Shown one piece after another: positions 56,979 to 64,000 of a stretch of 64,000 bases of DNA. Made by a program: the position numbers and the translations under genes. This DNA comes from Terriglobia bacterium. GTDB lineage: Bacteria > Acidobacteriota > Terriglobia > Terriglobales > Acidobacteriaceae. How positions within the stretch are numbered: position 1 is the stretch's first letter; every line of letters begins with the position of its first letter. Under the pieces are notes generated by a model. It did not search any database and was not told the DNA's origin. It worked only from the letters and a program-made list of their open reading frames with translations. Where the stretch lies: positions 434,001-498,000 of the forward strand of contig JAIQGK010000003.1 of the NCBI GenBank assembly GCA_020072645.1, given 5' to 3'.

Positions 56979-58817
56979 ATGAATATTCTCGGCCTATCAG
57001 CTTTTTATCACGACTCCGCGGCCTGCCTGGTCTCAGATGGCGATATTGTCGCTGCTGCCCAGGAGGAACGGTTCACACGCAAGAAGCACGACCCCGGTTT
57101 CCCCGCCAAAGCTGCGGAATATTGTGTAAGCTCATCTGGTCTGCAGCCCAGGGATATCGACTATGTCATTTTCTATGACAAACCGTTCCTTAAATTTGAA
57201 CGCCTATTCGAAACCTATCTGGCGTTTTCTCCAAGAGGGTTTCGGAGCTTTGCGACATCATTTCCGGTTTGGGTGAAAGACAAACTCTTCCAGAAAACTG
57301 TGATAGTTGACGATCTGAAAAAGTGCTTCGGCGAGGAGATAGACTGGCAGAAACGTTTATGCTTTTCCGAACACCATCTTAGCCATGCCGCATCGGCATT
57401 TTTTCCATCGCCTTTCGAAGAAGCGGCCATACTTACCATGGACGGGGTAGGCGAGTGGACAACAACTTCAGTCTTTAATGGTAGCGGCAATCACTTGTCG
57501 ATCCAAAAAGAGATTCACTTCCCTCATTCTCTCGGACTGCTGTACTCGGCTTTTACCTACTACACTGGCTTCAAAGTCAACTCGGCCGAGTACAAAGTTA
57601 TGGGCCTGGCCCCTTATGGGGAACCGCGTTATGTTGATCTAATCAAAAGCCACCTCATCGATATTAAAGAAGATGGGTCCTTCCATCTGGACATGAAGTA
57701 TTTTGAATATTGCACCGGCCTGACGATGACAAACGGCCGATTCAATGCGCTCTTTGGCGGGCCGCCAAGACATCCAGAGGGCGAACTTACGCAGCGCGAG
57801 ATGGATCTTGCGGCTTCGATTCAGGCCGTTACCGAAGATATTGTGATCAAGCTCGCCAAGAATGTCCAACGGACGACGCGACAGAAGAACTTGTGCCTTG
57901 CCGGTGGTGTAGCCCTGAACTGCGTTGCTAATGGGAAGCTCTTGCGAGAAGGAATCTTCGATGACATGTGGATTCAACCTGCTGCGGGTGATGCGGGTGG
58001 TGCACTAGGCGCGGCCCTCGCCGCTTACCATCTAATGCTCGATCACCCAAGGGACATCAAGCCAGGCGACAGCATGAAGGGAGCATTTCTTGGCCCCGAA
58101 TTCTGTCAATGCGAAATTGAACAACGGTTGATCAAAGCTGGAGCTGTCTTCAGGACAATATCCGAGGAAGAGCTGATTTGCTCCGTTGCCCATGCGCTTG
58201 CGGAAGGAAAGGCAGTCGGCTGGCACCAGGGACGGATGGAGTTCGGTCCGCGAGCTCTCGGCGGGCGGTCCATTATCGCAGACCCGCGCTCGCCAACGAT
58301 GCAAAAGCAGCTTAATCTAAAGGTGAAGTACAGAGAGTCATTTCGCCCCTTTGCGCCTAGCGTACTCCGGGAGGACTTACCCAATTGGTTCGAGCTTGAT
58401 AGTGACAGCCCGTACATGCTTTTGGTTGCTAATGTAGTTCAAGCGAAACAGTTAGCCATGTCTGAAGAACAAAGAAAACTCTTCGGCATTGACAAGCTGA
58501 ATGTCCTGCGGTCTGAAATTCCCGCGGTCACGCATCTGGACTACTCCGCTCGGATTCAAACCGTGCATGAAGAAACTAATCCAAGATACTACCGCTTGAT
58601 TTCCAAATTCAAGCAGTTGACCGGCTGCCCGGTCCTGGTCAACACCTCATTCAATGTGCGGGGTGAACCAATTGTCTGCAGCCCCGAAGATGCTTTTCGC
58701 TGCTTTATGGGTACAGAGCTGGATGTGTTGGCGATAGGCAATACCATTTTGCAAAAAGCAGATCAACAAAAATCCCTGGCCAGAAATAACTACAAAGACG
58801 CCTATGAACTGGACTGA
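56979..58817 (+). CDS. O-carbamoyltransferase (NodU/CmcH/SxtI family)
   Basis: 612 residues with the family's two parts. The N-terminal Kae1-like half (1 to about 370) begins MNILGLSAFYHDSAACL and has the metal-binding EHHLSHAASAF (His132/133 and His136) and MDGVGEWTT. The C-terminal YrdC-like half has GWHQGRMEFGPRALGGRS, a signature loop, plus NTSFNVRGEP. The enzyme makes carbamoyl-adenylate from carbamoyl phosphate and ATP and passes the carbamoyl group to a hydroxyl. Full length and motifs are intact. With the SxtJ- and SxtK-like genes just upstream, it should add a carbamate to a Ser, beta-hydroxyl or ketide hydroxyl of the product. Confidence 0.92.
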   Translation: MNILGLSAFYHDSAACLVSDGDIVAAAQEERFTRKKHDPGFPAKAAEYCVSSSGLQPRDIDYVIFYDKPFLKFERLFETYLAFSPRGFRSFATSFPVWVKDKLFQKTVIVDDLKKCFGEEIDWQKRLCFSEHHLSHAASAFFPSPFEEAAILTMDGVGEWTTTSVFNGSGNHLSIQKEIHFPHSLGLLYSAFTYYTGFKVNSAEYKVMGLAPYGEPRYVDLIKSHLIDIKEDGSFHLDMKYFEYCTGLTMTNGRFNALFGGPPRHPEGELTQREMDLAASIQAVTEDIVIKLAKNVQRTTRQKNLCLAGGVALNCVANGKLLREGIFDDMWIQPAAGDAGGALGAALAAYHLMLDHPRDIKPGDSMKGAFLGPEFCQCEIEQRLIKAGAVFRTISEEELICSVAHALAEGKAVGWHQGRMEFGPRALGGRSIIADPRSPTMQKQLNLKVKYRESFRPFAPSVLREDLPNWFELDSDSPYMLLVANVVQAKQLAMSEEQRKLFGIDKLNVLRSEIPAVTHLDYSARIQTVHEETNPRYYRLISKFKQLTGCPVLVNTSFNVRGEPIVCSPEDAFRCFMGTELDVLAIGNTILQKADQQKSLARNNYKDAYELD

Positions 58818-58832
58818 ATTCAGGAAAGTTCT

Positions 58833-58952
58833 ATGGATCTAAAGAGCCCAATGCGTGTCCTGAAAAATAATCCGGTCTTTGATTGGCAGCTTGAGCTGAT
58901 GAAAAAAAGAGGCCCCATTGGGCTTCGCGGCCCTTCTTACTACTTCGCATAA
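58833..58952 (+). CDS. Small ORF, 39 residues, unrecognised
   Basis: ATG 58833 to TAA 58952 in the 142-base gap between the carbamoyltransferase and the kinase-like gene. AGGAAAG lies 5 bases before the ATG, a better ribosome-binding site than many longer genes here have. The peptide starts MDLKSPMRVLKNNPVFDW, is basic and ends in GPSYYFA. No membrane span or known motif is seen. It is too short for confident coding statistics; the start site and the collinear position are the only support. Confidence 0.45.
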   Translation: MDLKSPMRVLKNNPVFDWQLELMKKRGPIGLRGPSYYFA

Positions 58953-58959
58953 GTGCAAA

Positions 58960-59733
58960 ATGAGGCTTGTTATTAGAGTTGCCGGGATCTCGATTGATCA
59001 GCGAGATGATGGTCGCCGGTTCGCCCGTGCAGTTGCGGATCTGGTGCACGACGGCCATTTTCTTGTAGTGGTCCACGGCCAATGTGCCAAGGTTGGACCG
59101 CCTGCCGCCGTGGCCGGGGAAGGCAGCAATGGCAACGGAAATCACGTCACGGAATGCACAGCGTTTGCAGCCGTAGAACGCGAAAACAGGATACTCGCCA
59201 CCTTGCTGTCACAGCAGAACGTAACCGGCATCGGGTTACGGGCCACTGATGCTGGCTTAGTCCAGTTGCGCAAACAGTACATTGGCAATGGCAAGACTGG
59301 ATTCAGAGTGGAGGTCGCACACATGGATCCTCGTTGGCTGGAGATCATTTGCAGCAATAAGGGCATACCCGTCCTCTCGAATTTTTCTTGCTGGGCCGGG
59401 GAAGATCATTTGATAGACCCCGATCAAATGGCCGCAGCTTGCGCTGCCAGTTGGAATGCTGATGCACTCATCTACATGACGGAAGAAAACGGAGTGCCCG
59501 GCGCACATGGCGGCATACTTAGATGGCTTGAGATCGGGCCCACCAGTGAACTGCAGGTAGAAGGCCTGAGCGATCAGATGCGTGGACGTCTGGAAGCATG
59601 CGCAATGGCCTTGAGGCGGGGCGTCCGACGCGTCAGGATTCTGCCTTTATCCAATGTAGATTGTTTGCCGTTATTCTATTTCTCGCCTATCGAATATGGG
59701 ACGGAAGTAATCGCCACTATTCCCCGTCTCTGA
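58960..59733 (+). CDS. Amino-acid-kinase-fold protein (acetylglutamate-kinase-like)
   Basis: 257 residues with the landmarks of the amino acid kinase fold: a first strand MRLVIRVAG, the LVVVHGQCAKVG loop, the GIGLRATDAGL segment, then PVLSNFSCWAGEDHLIDPDQMAAACAAS and ADALIYMTEENGV, the conserved C-terminal nucleotide region. Order and length fit ArgB-type kinases. The N-terminal Gly-rich loop is changed (RVAGIS rather than KxGGS), so activity may be altered. Family members phosphorylate carboxylates, carbamate or phosphates. Lying beside a carbamoyltransferase it could serve carbamate or a peptide carboxylate, but the substrate is unknown. The ATG at 58960 is preferred to an upstream in-frame start that would overlap the small ORF. 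Confidence 0.7.
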   Translation: MRLVIRVAGISIDQRDDGRRFARAVADLVHDGHFLVVVHGQCAKVGPPAAVAGEGSNGNGNHVTECTAFAAVERENRILATLLSQQNVTGIGLRATDAGLVQLRKQYIGNGKTGFRVEVAHMDPRWLEIICSNKGIPVLSNFSCWAGEDHLIDPDQMAAACAASWNADALIYMTEENGVPGAHGGILRWLEIGPTSELQVEGLSDQMRGRLEACAMALRRGVRRVRILPLSNVDCLPLFYFSPIEYGTEVIATIPRL

Positions 59734-59745
59734 AGAAACGGGGAA
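59720..59745 (+). other. Inverted repeat at the end of the kinase-like gene
   Basis: TTCCCCGT (59720-59727) and ACGGGGAA (59738-59745) form a perfect 8-bp stem with a 10-base loop that spans the TGA stop. No T-run follows and the next gene starts 19 bases later, so it is more likely an RNA stability or pausing element than a terminator. Confidence 0.4.
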
Positions 59746-59764
59746 AAAGGACTAAGAGACACTT

Positions 59765-61096
59765 ATGAACTTGGCAAAACTCAAGGAATTCTATGGCTTG
59801 AGGCATCCGTTTAACTTTCGCATAGCAATTCCGTTCTTATTAAATCTATTTTTGCTCGCCATAATATTCGTGACCTGCATCTTCATGTTTTGGCGTGGTG
59901 GCCTGAAGATCGGAACAGCGCGATTTTACTTCTTTTTGTACCTCGCCTGCCTGCTTGTCATTGCTGCTGCCTTCAGTAAGATCAGCAAATTGTCTTATGC
60001 GATTCTCGTCTGGTGCACCATTGAGCTGGGCTTGGGGCTCGGAAGCTACATTCTGAATATCAGCCCTTCTCTCTTTCCAGAAAACTATAGAACAACCCAA
60101 GACAATGTGAACAAAGACTTCGCATTCATCTACCATCCATTGCTGCAATTTGTTCCACGGCCGAACTGGCACTATACACAGCACTTGCGATTTGGACGTT
60201 TTTACGCTCGCGCTAAGGCCGCAGGAATAGATGTGGCGTCCCTGCAAGGTCAGGAGCTTACGTTTGTCCACAATTCCGTGGGGGCAAGAGGAAAGGACCT
60301 AACAAAGAGTGATTTATCTAAGGATTTAATTTTTGTTTATGGCGGATCAACGGCCTATGACCAGGGCGTAACTCAGGGTGAGACCTGGGCCGAGGACTTA
60401 CAGTCTGACCTTAACAATAAATTTACTATTGTTAATTTCGGTGTGCTTGGTCATACCACAGTAGAAAATTTGATACAGACTGCCTTTTATCAGGATACCT
60501 TAAAGAAAAAGCCGGTCTGTGCCATCTATTATGTTGGCTGGAATGATGTGGTTAATAATGCCCATATCGAAAATCTCGATAGCGGATATGCGGACTATCA
60601 CCTTCTTCTTATGGCCCAACGTAAACCCGATCTTGCCATTGCGCAATACTCACCGCTAGGGTTTTTATTGAACCAGATAGCACAGAGGCGATTTGACACT
60701 GTCCCATGGTGGCCGGACATCCTCGGAAAGCCGCCAGTCGCCGGTAGAGATGAGCACCTGGAAGCTATTGTTATTGAACATGTGAAAGCTATCGCGGCCA
60801 TTAATGAAGCAAGGGGCCTAAAGACGATTGTCATAGGGCAGATAGCCAACAGTCGCTGGTCCGATCCTCCCGAGCTTTTTTCGCCATTGGTGAAAGAAGG
60901 AGATGCGGTGCCTATGGTGGAGGGATTAAAGTCAAGCCTGAAGAGTGCCGCTGCCTCAATAGGGATAAAGTACATAGACCCAGGAGTCGCGAATTTTGAA
61001 GGTAGCGATTTTGTCGACGAAGTGCATTTTGCGCCTCGAGGGTCGCGAAAGTTTGCGTCGCTGATTTCCAAGGAGATTGGCGACTACTGCCGATAG
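59765..61096 (+). CDS. Membrane-anchored SGNH/GDSL-type hydrolase
   Basis: 443 residues. Two or three N-terminal hydrophobic spans (FLLNLFLLAIIFVTCIFMF, FYFFLYLACLLVIAAAF, ILVWCTIELGLGLGSYI) are followed by an SGNH-hydrolase domain from about 185. Block I is YGGSTAYDQG (Ser195), block III is VGWNDV, and block V is DEVHF (Asp418, His421). The Gly block fits FGVLGHTT. SGNH enzymes hydrolyse or transfer acyl esters; anchored members often act on envelope or exported compounds. It is collinear with the tailoring genes, so it may acylate, deacylate or mature the lipopeptide at the membrane. The substrate is unknown. Confidence 0.75.
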   Translation: MNLAKLKEFYGLRHPFNFRIAIPFLLNLFLLAIIFVTCIFMFWRGGLKIGTARFYFFLYLACLLVIAAAFSKISKLSYAILVWCTIELGLGLGSYILNISPSLFPENYRTTQDNVNKDFAFIYHPLLQFVPRPNWHYTQHLRFGRFYARAKAAGIDVASLQGQELTFVHNSVGARGKDLTKSDLSKDLIFVYGGSTAYDQGVTQGETWAEDLQSDLNNKFTIVNFGVLGHTTVENLIQTAFYQDTLKKKPVCAIYYVGWNDVVNNAHIENLDSGYADYHLLLMAQRKPDLAIAQYSPLGFLLNQIAQRRFDTVPWWPDILGKPPVAGRDEHLEAIVIEHVKAIAAINEARGLKTIVIGQIANSRWSDPPELFSPLVKEGDAVPMVEGLKSSLKSAAASIGIKYIDPGVANFEGSDFVDEVHFAPRGSRKFASLISKEIGDYCR

Positions 61097-61220
61097 ATTG
61101 TCATTATGACCAATTTGCCTCCTGGAAGTTGTGACCATGCAGAGAGCAGACAACGTGGGCGAAGGATGACATTCAATAAAAATATTCGCGAGCACTGCAA
61201 ATTCCAATTGACAAGGAGAG

Positions 61221-62891
61221 ATGATGCTGAATAGCGAGCCGTTGTACTTACGTCAGAATATCCAGGTCGAGCCTTTAATCGATCGTTGGTATGCGTGGCC
61301 GCAGCTCATTCCGCCCGCGAATGCGGCCAGGAATATCACAGAGAGACACATCCCCATTATGGACTCATATATCAGCAACCCGCAGGCCCATGCTTCTGCA
61401 GCCAAAAATCCCAAATTGCTGGGCGGGCCATTTGTAGATCTGGATGGCAAGCACGTTGAGGAAGTCCGGGCCCTGAGGGACCGCATCAAGCGCGACCGTT
61501 CGTCCCTGATCAAACTGTCTGCGGCGCTAAAGACCTTAGATGAATTAGTTCGGGGAAGCGCCAAAGGCTACAGCCTGCATCCCCTCTATCCCCAGGTGCC
61601 GGACATACTTCGTGGGTATGTGGAACTCGTCTATGACCTGAACAACCAGCCCTCCTTCCGGTTGTTTGAGTCGCTTCTGTATCGCAGTGAGTTTTATGAT
61701 CGTTCCCAGCAAAGCTTGATGTTATCCACCATCGGCAGCGATGACCGGCCATTCATTTTGAGCACGCCGAGGTTCGAATCTGAAGATCGCTTCCATCTGC
61801 CAGTTTGTTTCTCGGATGAAGTCGTGGATGAGCTGTTCCGATTGAAAGAAATACCGCGGGCATGGGAGGAGATTCGGGAACTGCTAAGAGTTCCTCCCGA
61901 AAGCGAGGCTCTGGTCCGTAGTTTCTTTACCGAACAAGCGCCGCCCGCTTACCCCAACTATATGGGTCCCGGAGTGCGCTGGCGTTATTTTGGGCACGCG
62001 TGCATTCTTGTCGAGTCCCAGGGCGTGTCTATTCTGCTTGATCCGGTGCTGAGTTATACCTATGAGAGTAGTATCTCTCGATTCACATATCTCGATTTGC
62101 CCGATCATATTGATTACGTGCTGATTACTCACGGCCATCCGGACCACATTCTTTTCGAAACCCTGCTTCAGCTTCGCCACAAGATCAGAACTATCCTTGT
62201 TCCACGCAACGGTGATGGCCATCTGCAGGATCCCTCGCTGAAGCTCCTGCTGGAAAACTGTGGATTCAAGAATGTAATCGAAATCAACGAAATGCAAGAA
62301 GTCCACGCCGGCAAAGTTTGCATCACCGGTCTTCCCTTCATGGGAGAACATGCCGATTTGAACATCAAGACGAAACTGGCGTGGCTGGTGAAGATGGGCC
62401 CACATTCACTGCTGTTCGCGGCGGACTCGTGCACCATTGAACCAAGGTTGTATCAGCACCTGCGCCGGGAGATTGGAGAAATCGATGCCCTGTTTCTTGG
62501 TATGGAGTGTGACGGAGCACCGCTCACGTGGCTCTATGGTCCGCTGCTCTCCCAAAAATTAGACCGCGGTATGGATGCGTCGCGCCGCTTGTCGGGTTCG
62601 AATTGCGAACAGGGAATGCACATTGCGAACACCTTCGGCTGCCGCGATGTCTACGTATACGCCATGGGCCAGGAGCCGTGGCTTAACTACATGATGAGTC
62701 TCAAATACACGGAGCAATCGCGTCCCATTGTTGAGTCAAACAAGCTCATCAAGGCATGTCACGAACAGGGAATCGTTGCGGAAAGGTTGTTCGGCGATAA
62801 GGAAATCCTGCTTGAACCCAGAATGGCGCCAGACGCCCCAGATGAAGCCCAGAGCGTTGCAGCAGGCGCACCGGAAAGGAGTATTGTATGA
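61221..62891 (+). CDS. CmlA-type diiron beta-hydroxylase (metallo-beta-lactamase fold)
   Basis: 556 residues. The N-terminal part (1 to about 230, with VEPLIDRWYAWPQLIPPA and LLGGPFVDLDG) matches the CmlA-specific N-terminal domain. The C-terminal part is a metallo-beta-lactamase fold with THGHPDH (His304, His306, Asp308, His309), Glu376 and Asp402. These lie within one residue of the CmlA diiron ligands as I recall them. CmlA hydroxylates the beta-carbon of an amino acid held on an NRPS carrier domain, in chloramphenicol formation. Two ATGs stand together at 61221 after AAGGAGAG. It is the second beta-hydroxylase in the cluster; its target could be the free A-T protein's amino acid or one of the Ser residues. 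Confidence 0.85.
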   Translation: MMLNSEPLYLRQNIQVEPLIDRWYAWPQLIPPANAARNITERHIPIMDSYISNPQAHASAAKNPKLLGGPFVDLDGKHVEEVRALRDRIKRDRSSLIKLSAALKTLDELVRGSAKGYSLHPLYPQVPDILRGYVELVYDLNNQPSFRLFESLLYRSEFYDRSQQSLMLSTIGSDDRPFILSTPRFESEDRFHLPVCFSDEVVDELFRLKEIPRAWEEIRELLRVPPESEALVRSFFTEQAPPAYPNYMGPGVRWRYFGHACILVESQGVSILLDPVLSYTYESSISRFTYLDLPDHIDYVLITHGHPDHILFETLLQLRHKIRTILVPRNGDGHLQDPSLKLLLENCGFKNVIEINEMQEVHAGKVCITGLPFMGEHADLNIKTKLAWLVKMGPHSLLFAADSCTIEPRLYQHLRREIGEIDALFLGMECDGAPLTWLYGPLLSQKLDRGMDASRRLSGSNCEQGMHIANTFGCRDVYVYAMGQEPWLNYMMSLKYTEQSRPIVESNKLIKACHEQGIVAERLFGDKEILLEPRMAPDAPDEAQSVAAGAPERSIV

Positions 62892-63823
62892 CGATATTGG
62901 AAACTGTAGCTTTGGACCAGCGACGGTGGTCAGAGACAGCCTTCAGGGTGAAGGACAGTAATTGGGCGCGCTATAGGCTCATGGCCATATTGGTTCTTGC
63001 CGGCGCAATCCTGGAAGCTGTCGCGTTGCAGACGCATACCTTGCATCCGGCAGTTTCGCAACTAGCTGGCTATGCCGGAGCGGCCGCACTGGCTCTAGTG
63101 TTGGTGATAAGGACGAAAGGGCTGCAAAGGGAGCGCGCCCAGGCTTGGGTCTTCGCCGCAGCGGCTGGGGCATCGCTCATGAGCGAAATGTATCGTTACC
63201 GGACTTCGACTGGTCCCTATTCCGGACATCTTGGAGGTAATCCCGAAGCCACGCTGTTGCGGCGCCGGGATGCCATCTTTGAAAAAGTGAAATTGATCGA
63301 AAAATACCTCGCGGAGCCAGATCCGAAATCGTTGCCTCCACTTGGGCCGCTCGATGTGGACGCTTATATCGCCGAGCGTGTCACGCGTAAGGTCAGTACG
63401 TTTCGAAGGGCCGCCAAAGAATTTTCTGAAATGCAAACCCAGTGGCTGAGAATGGAATATGTCATGGCCAGTATTGCGGCGTTAGCTGCGATTGTCTTAA
63501 CCTTCACCCACAACCAGGGGTACAGCGCATGGGTCATCATCGTCGCATTCTTCAGCCTTGTGTTGGGCGCCAGTACCAAGTTGGAACGGTACGCCACACT
63601 CATTGCCGAATTACGAACTATGCCGGATCGACTCACCGGCATTCTTGAAAGATGGCGTGCGAATCAAGGCACGCTTGAGGACCTGGTGGAGCGGATTGAG
63701 ACTGCTCATCTTGCGGAAGCCGAGAATTGGGTTGCTGTCCTGGATGAGGGGCCTCCGGAGGACGTCAGCTTGTCAGGGGTCTCTGCGCTGGAGCCGCATG
63801 ACACCGTCCATCCAGTCCACTAA
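62888..63823 (+). CDS. DUF4231/SLATT-like four-span membrane protein
   Basis: 311 residues with two pairs of membrane spans (about 31-48 and 58-75; about 185-205 and 212-232), separated by a helical basic/acidic cytoplasmic region and followed by a coiled-coil-like tail. The paired spans and the YRTSTGPYSGH and RRRDAIFEKVKLIEKYL segments resemble the SLATT/DUF4231 group, known mainly as pore-forming effectors in phage-defence and conflict systems. It overlaps the CmlA-type gene by ATGA with AAAGGAG upstream, so it is translated with the tailoring genes. A role in self-protection or membrane sensing is inference. Confidence 0.6.
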   Translation: MTILETVALDQRRWSETAFRVKDSNWARYRLMAILVLAGAILEAVALQTHTLHPAVSQLAGYAGAAALALVLVIRTKGLQRERAQAWVFAAAAGASLMSEMYRYRTSTGPYSGHLGGNPEATLLRRRDAIFEKVKLIEKYLAEPDPKSLPPLGPLDVDAYIAERVTRKVSTFRRAAKEFSEMQTQWLRMEYVMASIAALAAIVLTFTHNQGYSAWVIIVAFFSLVLGASTKLERYATLIAELRTMPDRLTGILERWRANQGTLEDLVERIETAHLAEAENWVAVLDEGPPEDVSLSGVSALEPHDTVHPVH

Positions 63824-63899
63824 GCCCCACTTTGTCCACGTAATCTTCTTCCATAAATGAAAACGGTCATTGCACTAGCAGGAATGTGCTCAGGAATTT

Positions 63900-64000
63900 A
63901 TGAATGTAATTCGATTTTTCGCGCGTAACGCACGCTCTAAACTGCTCGTTGCCGTAATCGCCGGCATAATCAGCGGCCTCAGCAGCATGGTTCTGCTTGC
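63900..64000 (+). CDS. ABC exporter start, probably cyclic-peptide type (3' truncated by window)
   Basis: The ATG at 63900 follows AGGAA and opens MNVIRFFARNARSKLLVAV, then a hydrophobic IAGIISGLSSMVLL, the usual N-terminus of PvdE/SyrD-type peptide exporters (transmembrane domain first). Only 33 residues lie in the window. The position at the end of an NRPS operon agrees with an export role. Confidence 0.55.
   Translation, partial: MNVIRFFARNARSKLLVAVIAGIISGLSSMVLL

Noticed and set aside
59720-59745. Hairpin read as a terminator
   Set aside because: It has no T-run, spans a stop codon and is followed 19 bases later by a collinear gene.

Overview
The window carries most of one very large lipopeptide-type NRPS/PKS biosynthetic gene cluster (about 7.9 kb to the right edge) next to ordinary chromosomal genes (1 to 7.5 kb). 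Mid-range GC, the secreted and TonB/TPR-type flank genes, and the style of the megasynthases suggest a soil bacterium, possibly Acidobacteriota. That assignment is inference; nothing here is a phylogenetic marker.

Left flank (1-7453): the end of an unknown gene, a TonB-C/TPR protein, a secreted protein of unknown function, an XRE regulator, a small orphan protein, and a decayed stretch (transporter fragment running into a TlpA-like thioredoxin). Then come an alpha/beta hydrolase and a divergent KAS III-like enzyme on the minus strand, an unrecognised protein, and a PPOX-type flavoprotein.

Front operon (7904-14323): a good sigma70-type promoter (TTGACT, 16 bp, TATACT) precedes a cobalamin-type radical SAM enzyme fused to half a condensation-like domain. 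It is followed by a free-standing adenylation-carrier protein with an unfamiliar specificity code, a small cupin, a class II aldolase-like protein and an RfaH/TaA-type NusG paralogue. The last is a likely antiterminator for the 40-50 kb of genes that follow. The leader before the main synthetase holds two inverted repeats.

Assembly line (14706-56326): read in gene order it is FAAL-ACP, C-A(Ala)-T, C-A(Ala)-T, C-A(Ser, with inserted FkbM methyltransferase)-T, KS-AT-KR-ACP, C-A(Ser)-T, KS-AT-KR*-ACP, C-A(Pro-like)-T, C-A(Ser)-T, C-A(Ser)-T, C, then degenerate C (interface-like)-A(Asn/Asp)-T-C. Amino-acid calls come from specificity residues picked by eye. The second KR lacks both catalytic Ser and Tyr. 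No thioesterase is visible; the line ends in a condensation domain. A TauD/SyrP-type oxygenase sits directly before the Asx module.

Tailoring and export (56349-64000): a SxtJ-like protein, a DUF5989/SxtK-like peptide, an O-carbamoyltransferase, an overlooked 39-codon ORF, an amino-acid-kinase-fold protein, a membrane SGNH hydrolase, a CmlA-type diiron beta-hydroxylase, a DUF4231/SLATT-like membrane protein, and the start of what looks like a cyclic-peptide-type ABC exporter. Short gaps and ATGA overlaps suggest co-transcription. The inferred product is an N-acylated Ala/Ser-rich peptide-polyketide with two ketide extensions, an O-methyl group, beta-hydroxylation and a carbamate.
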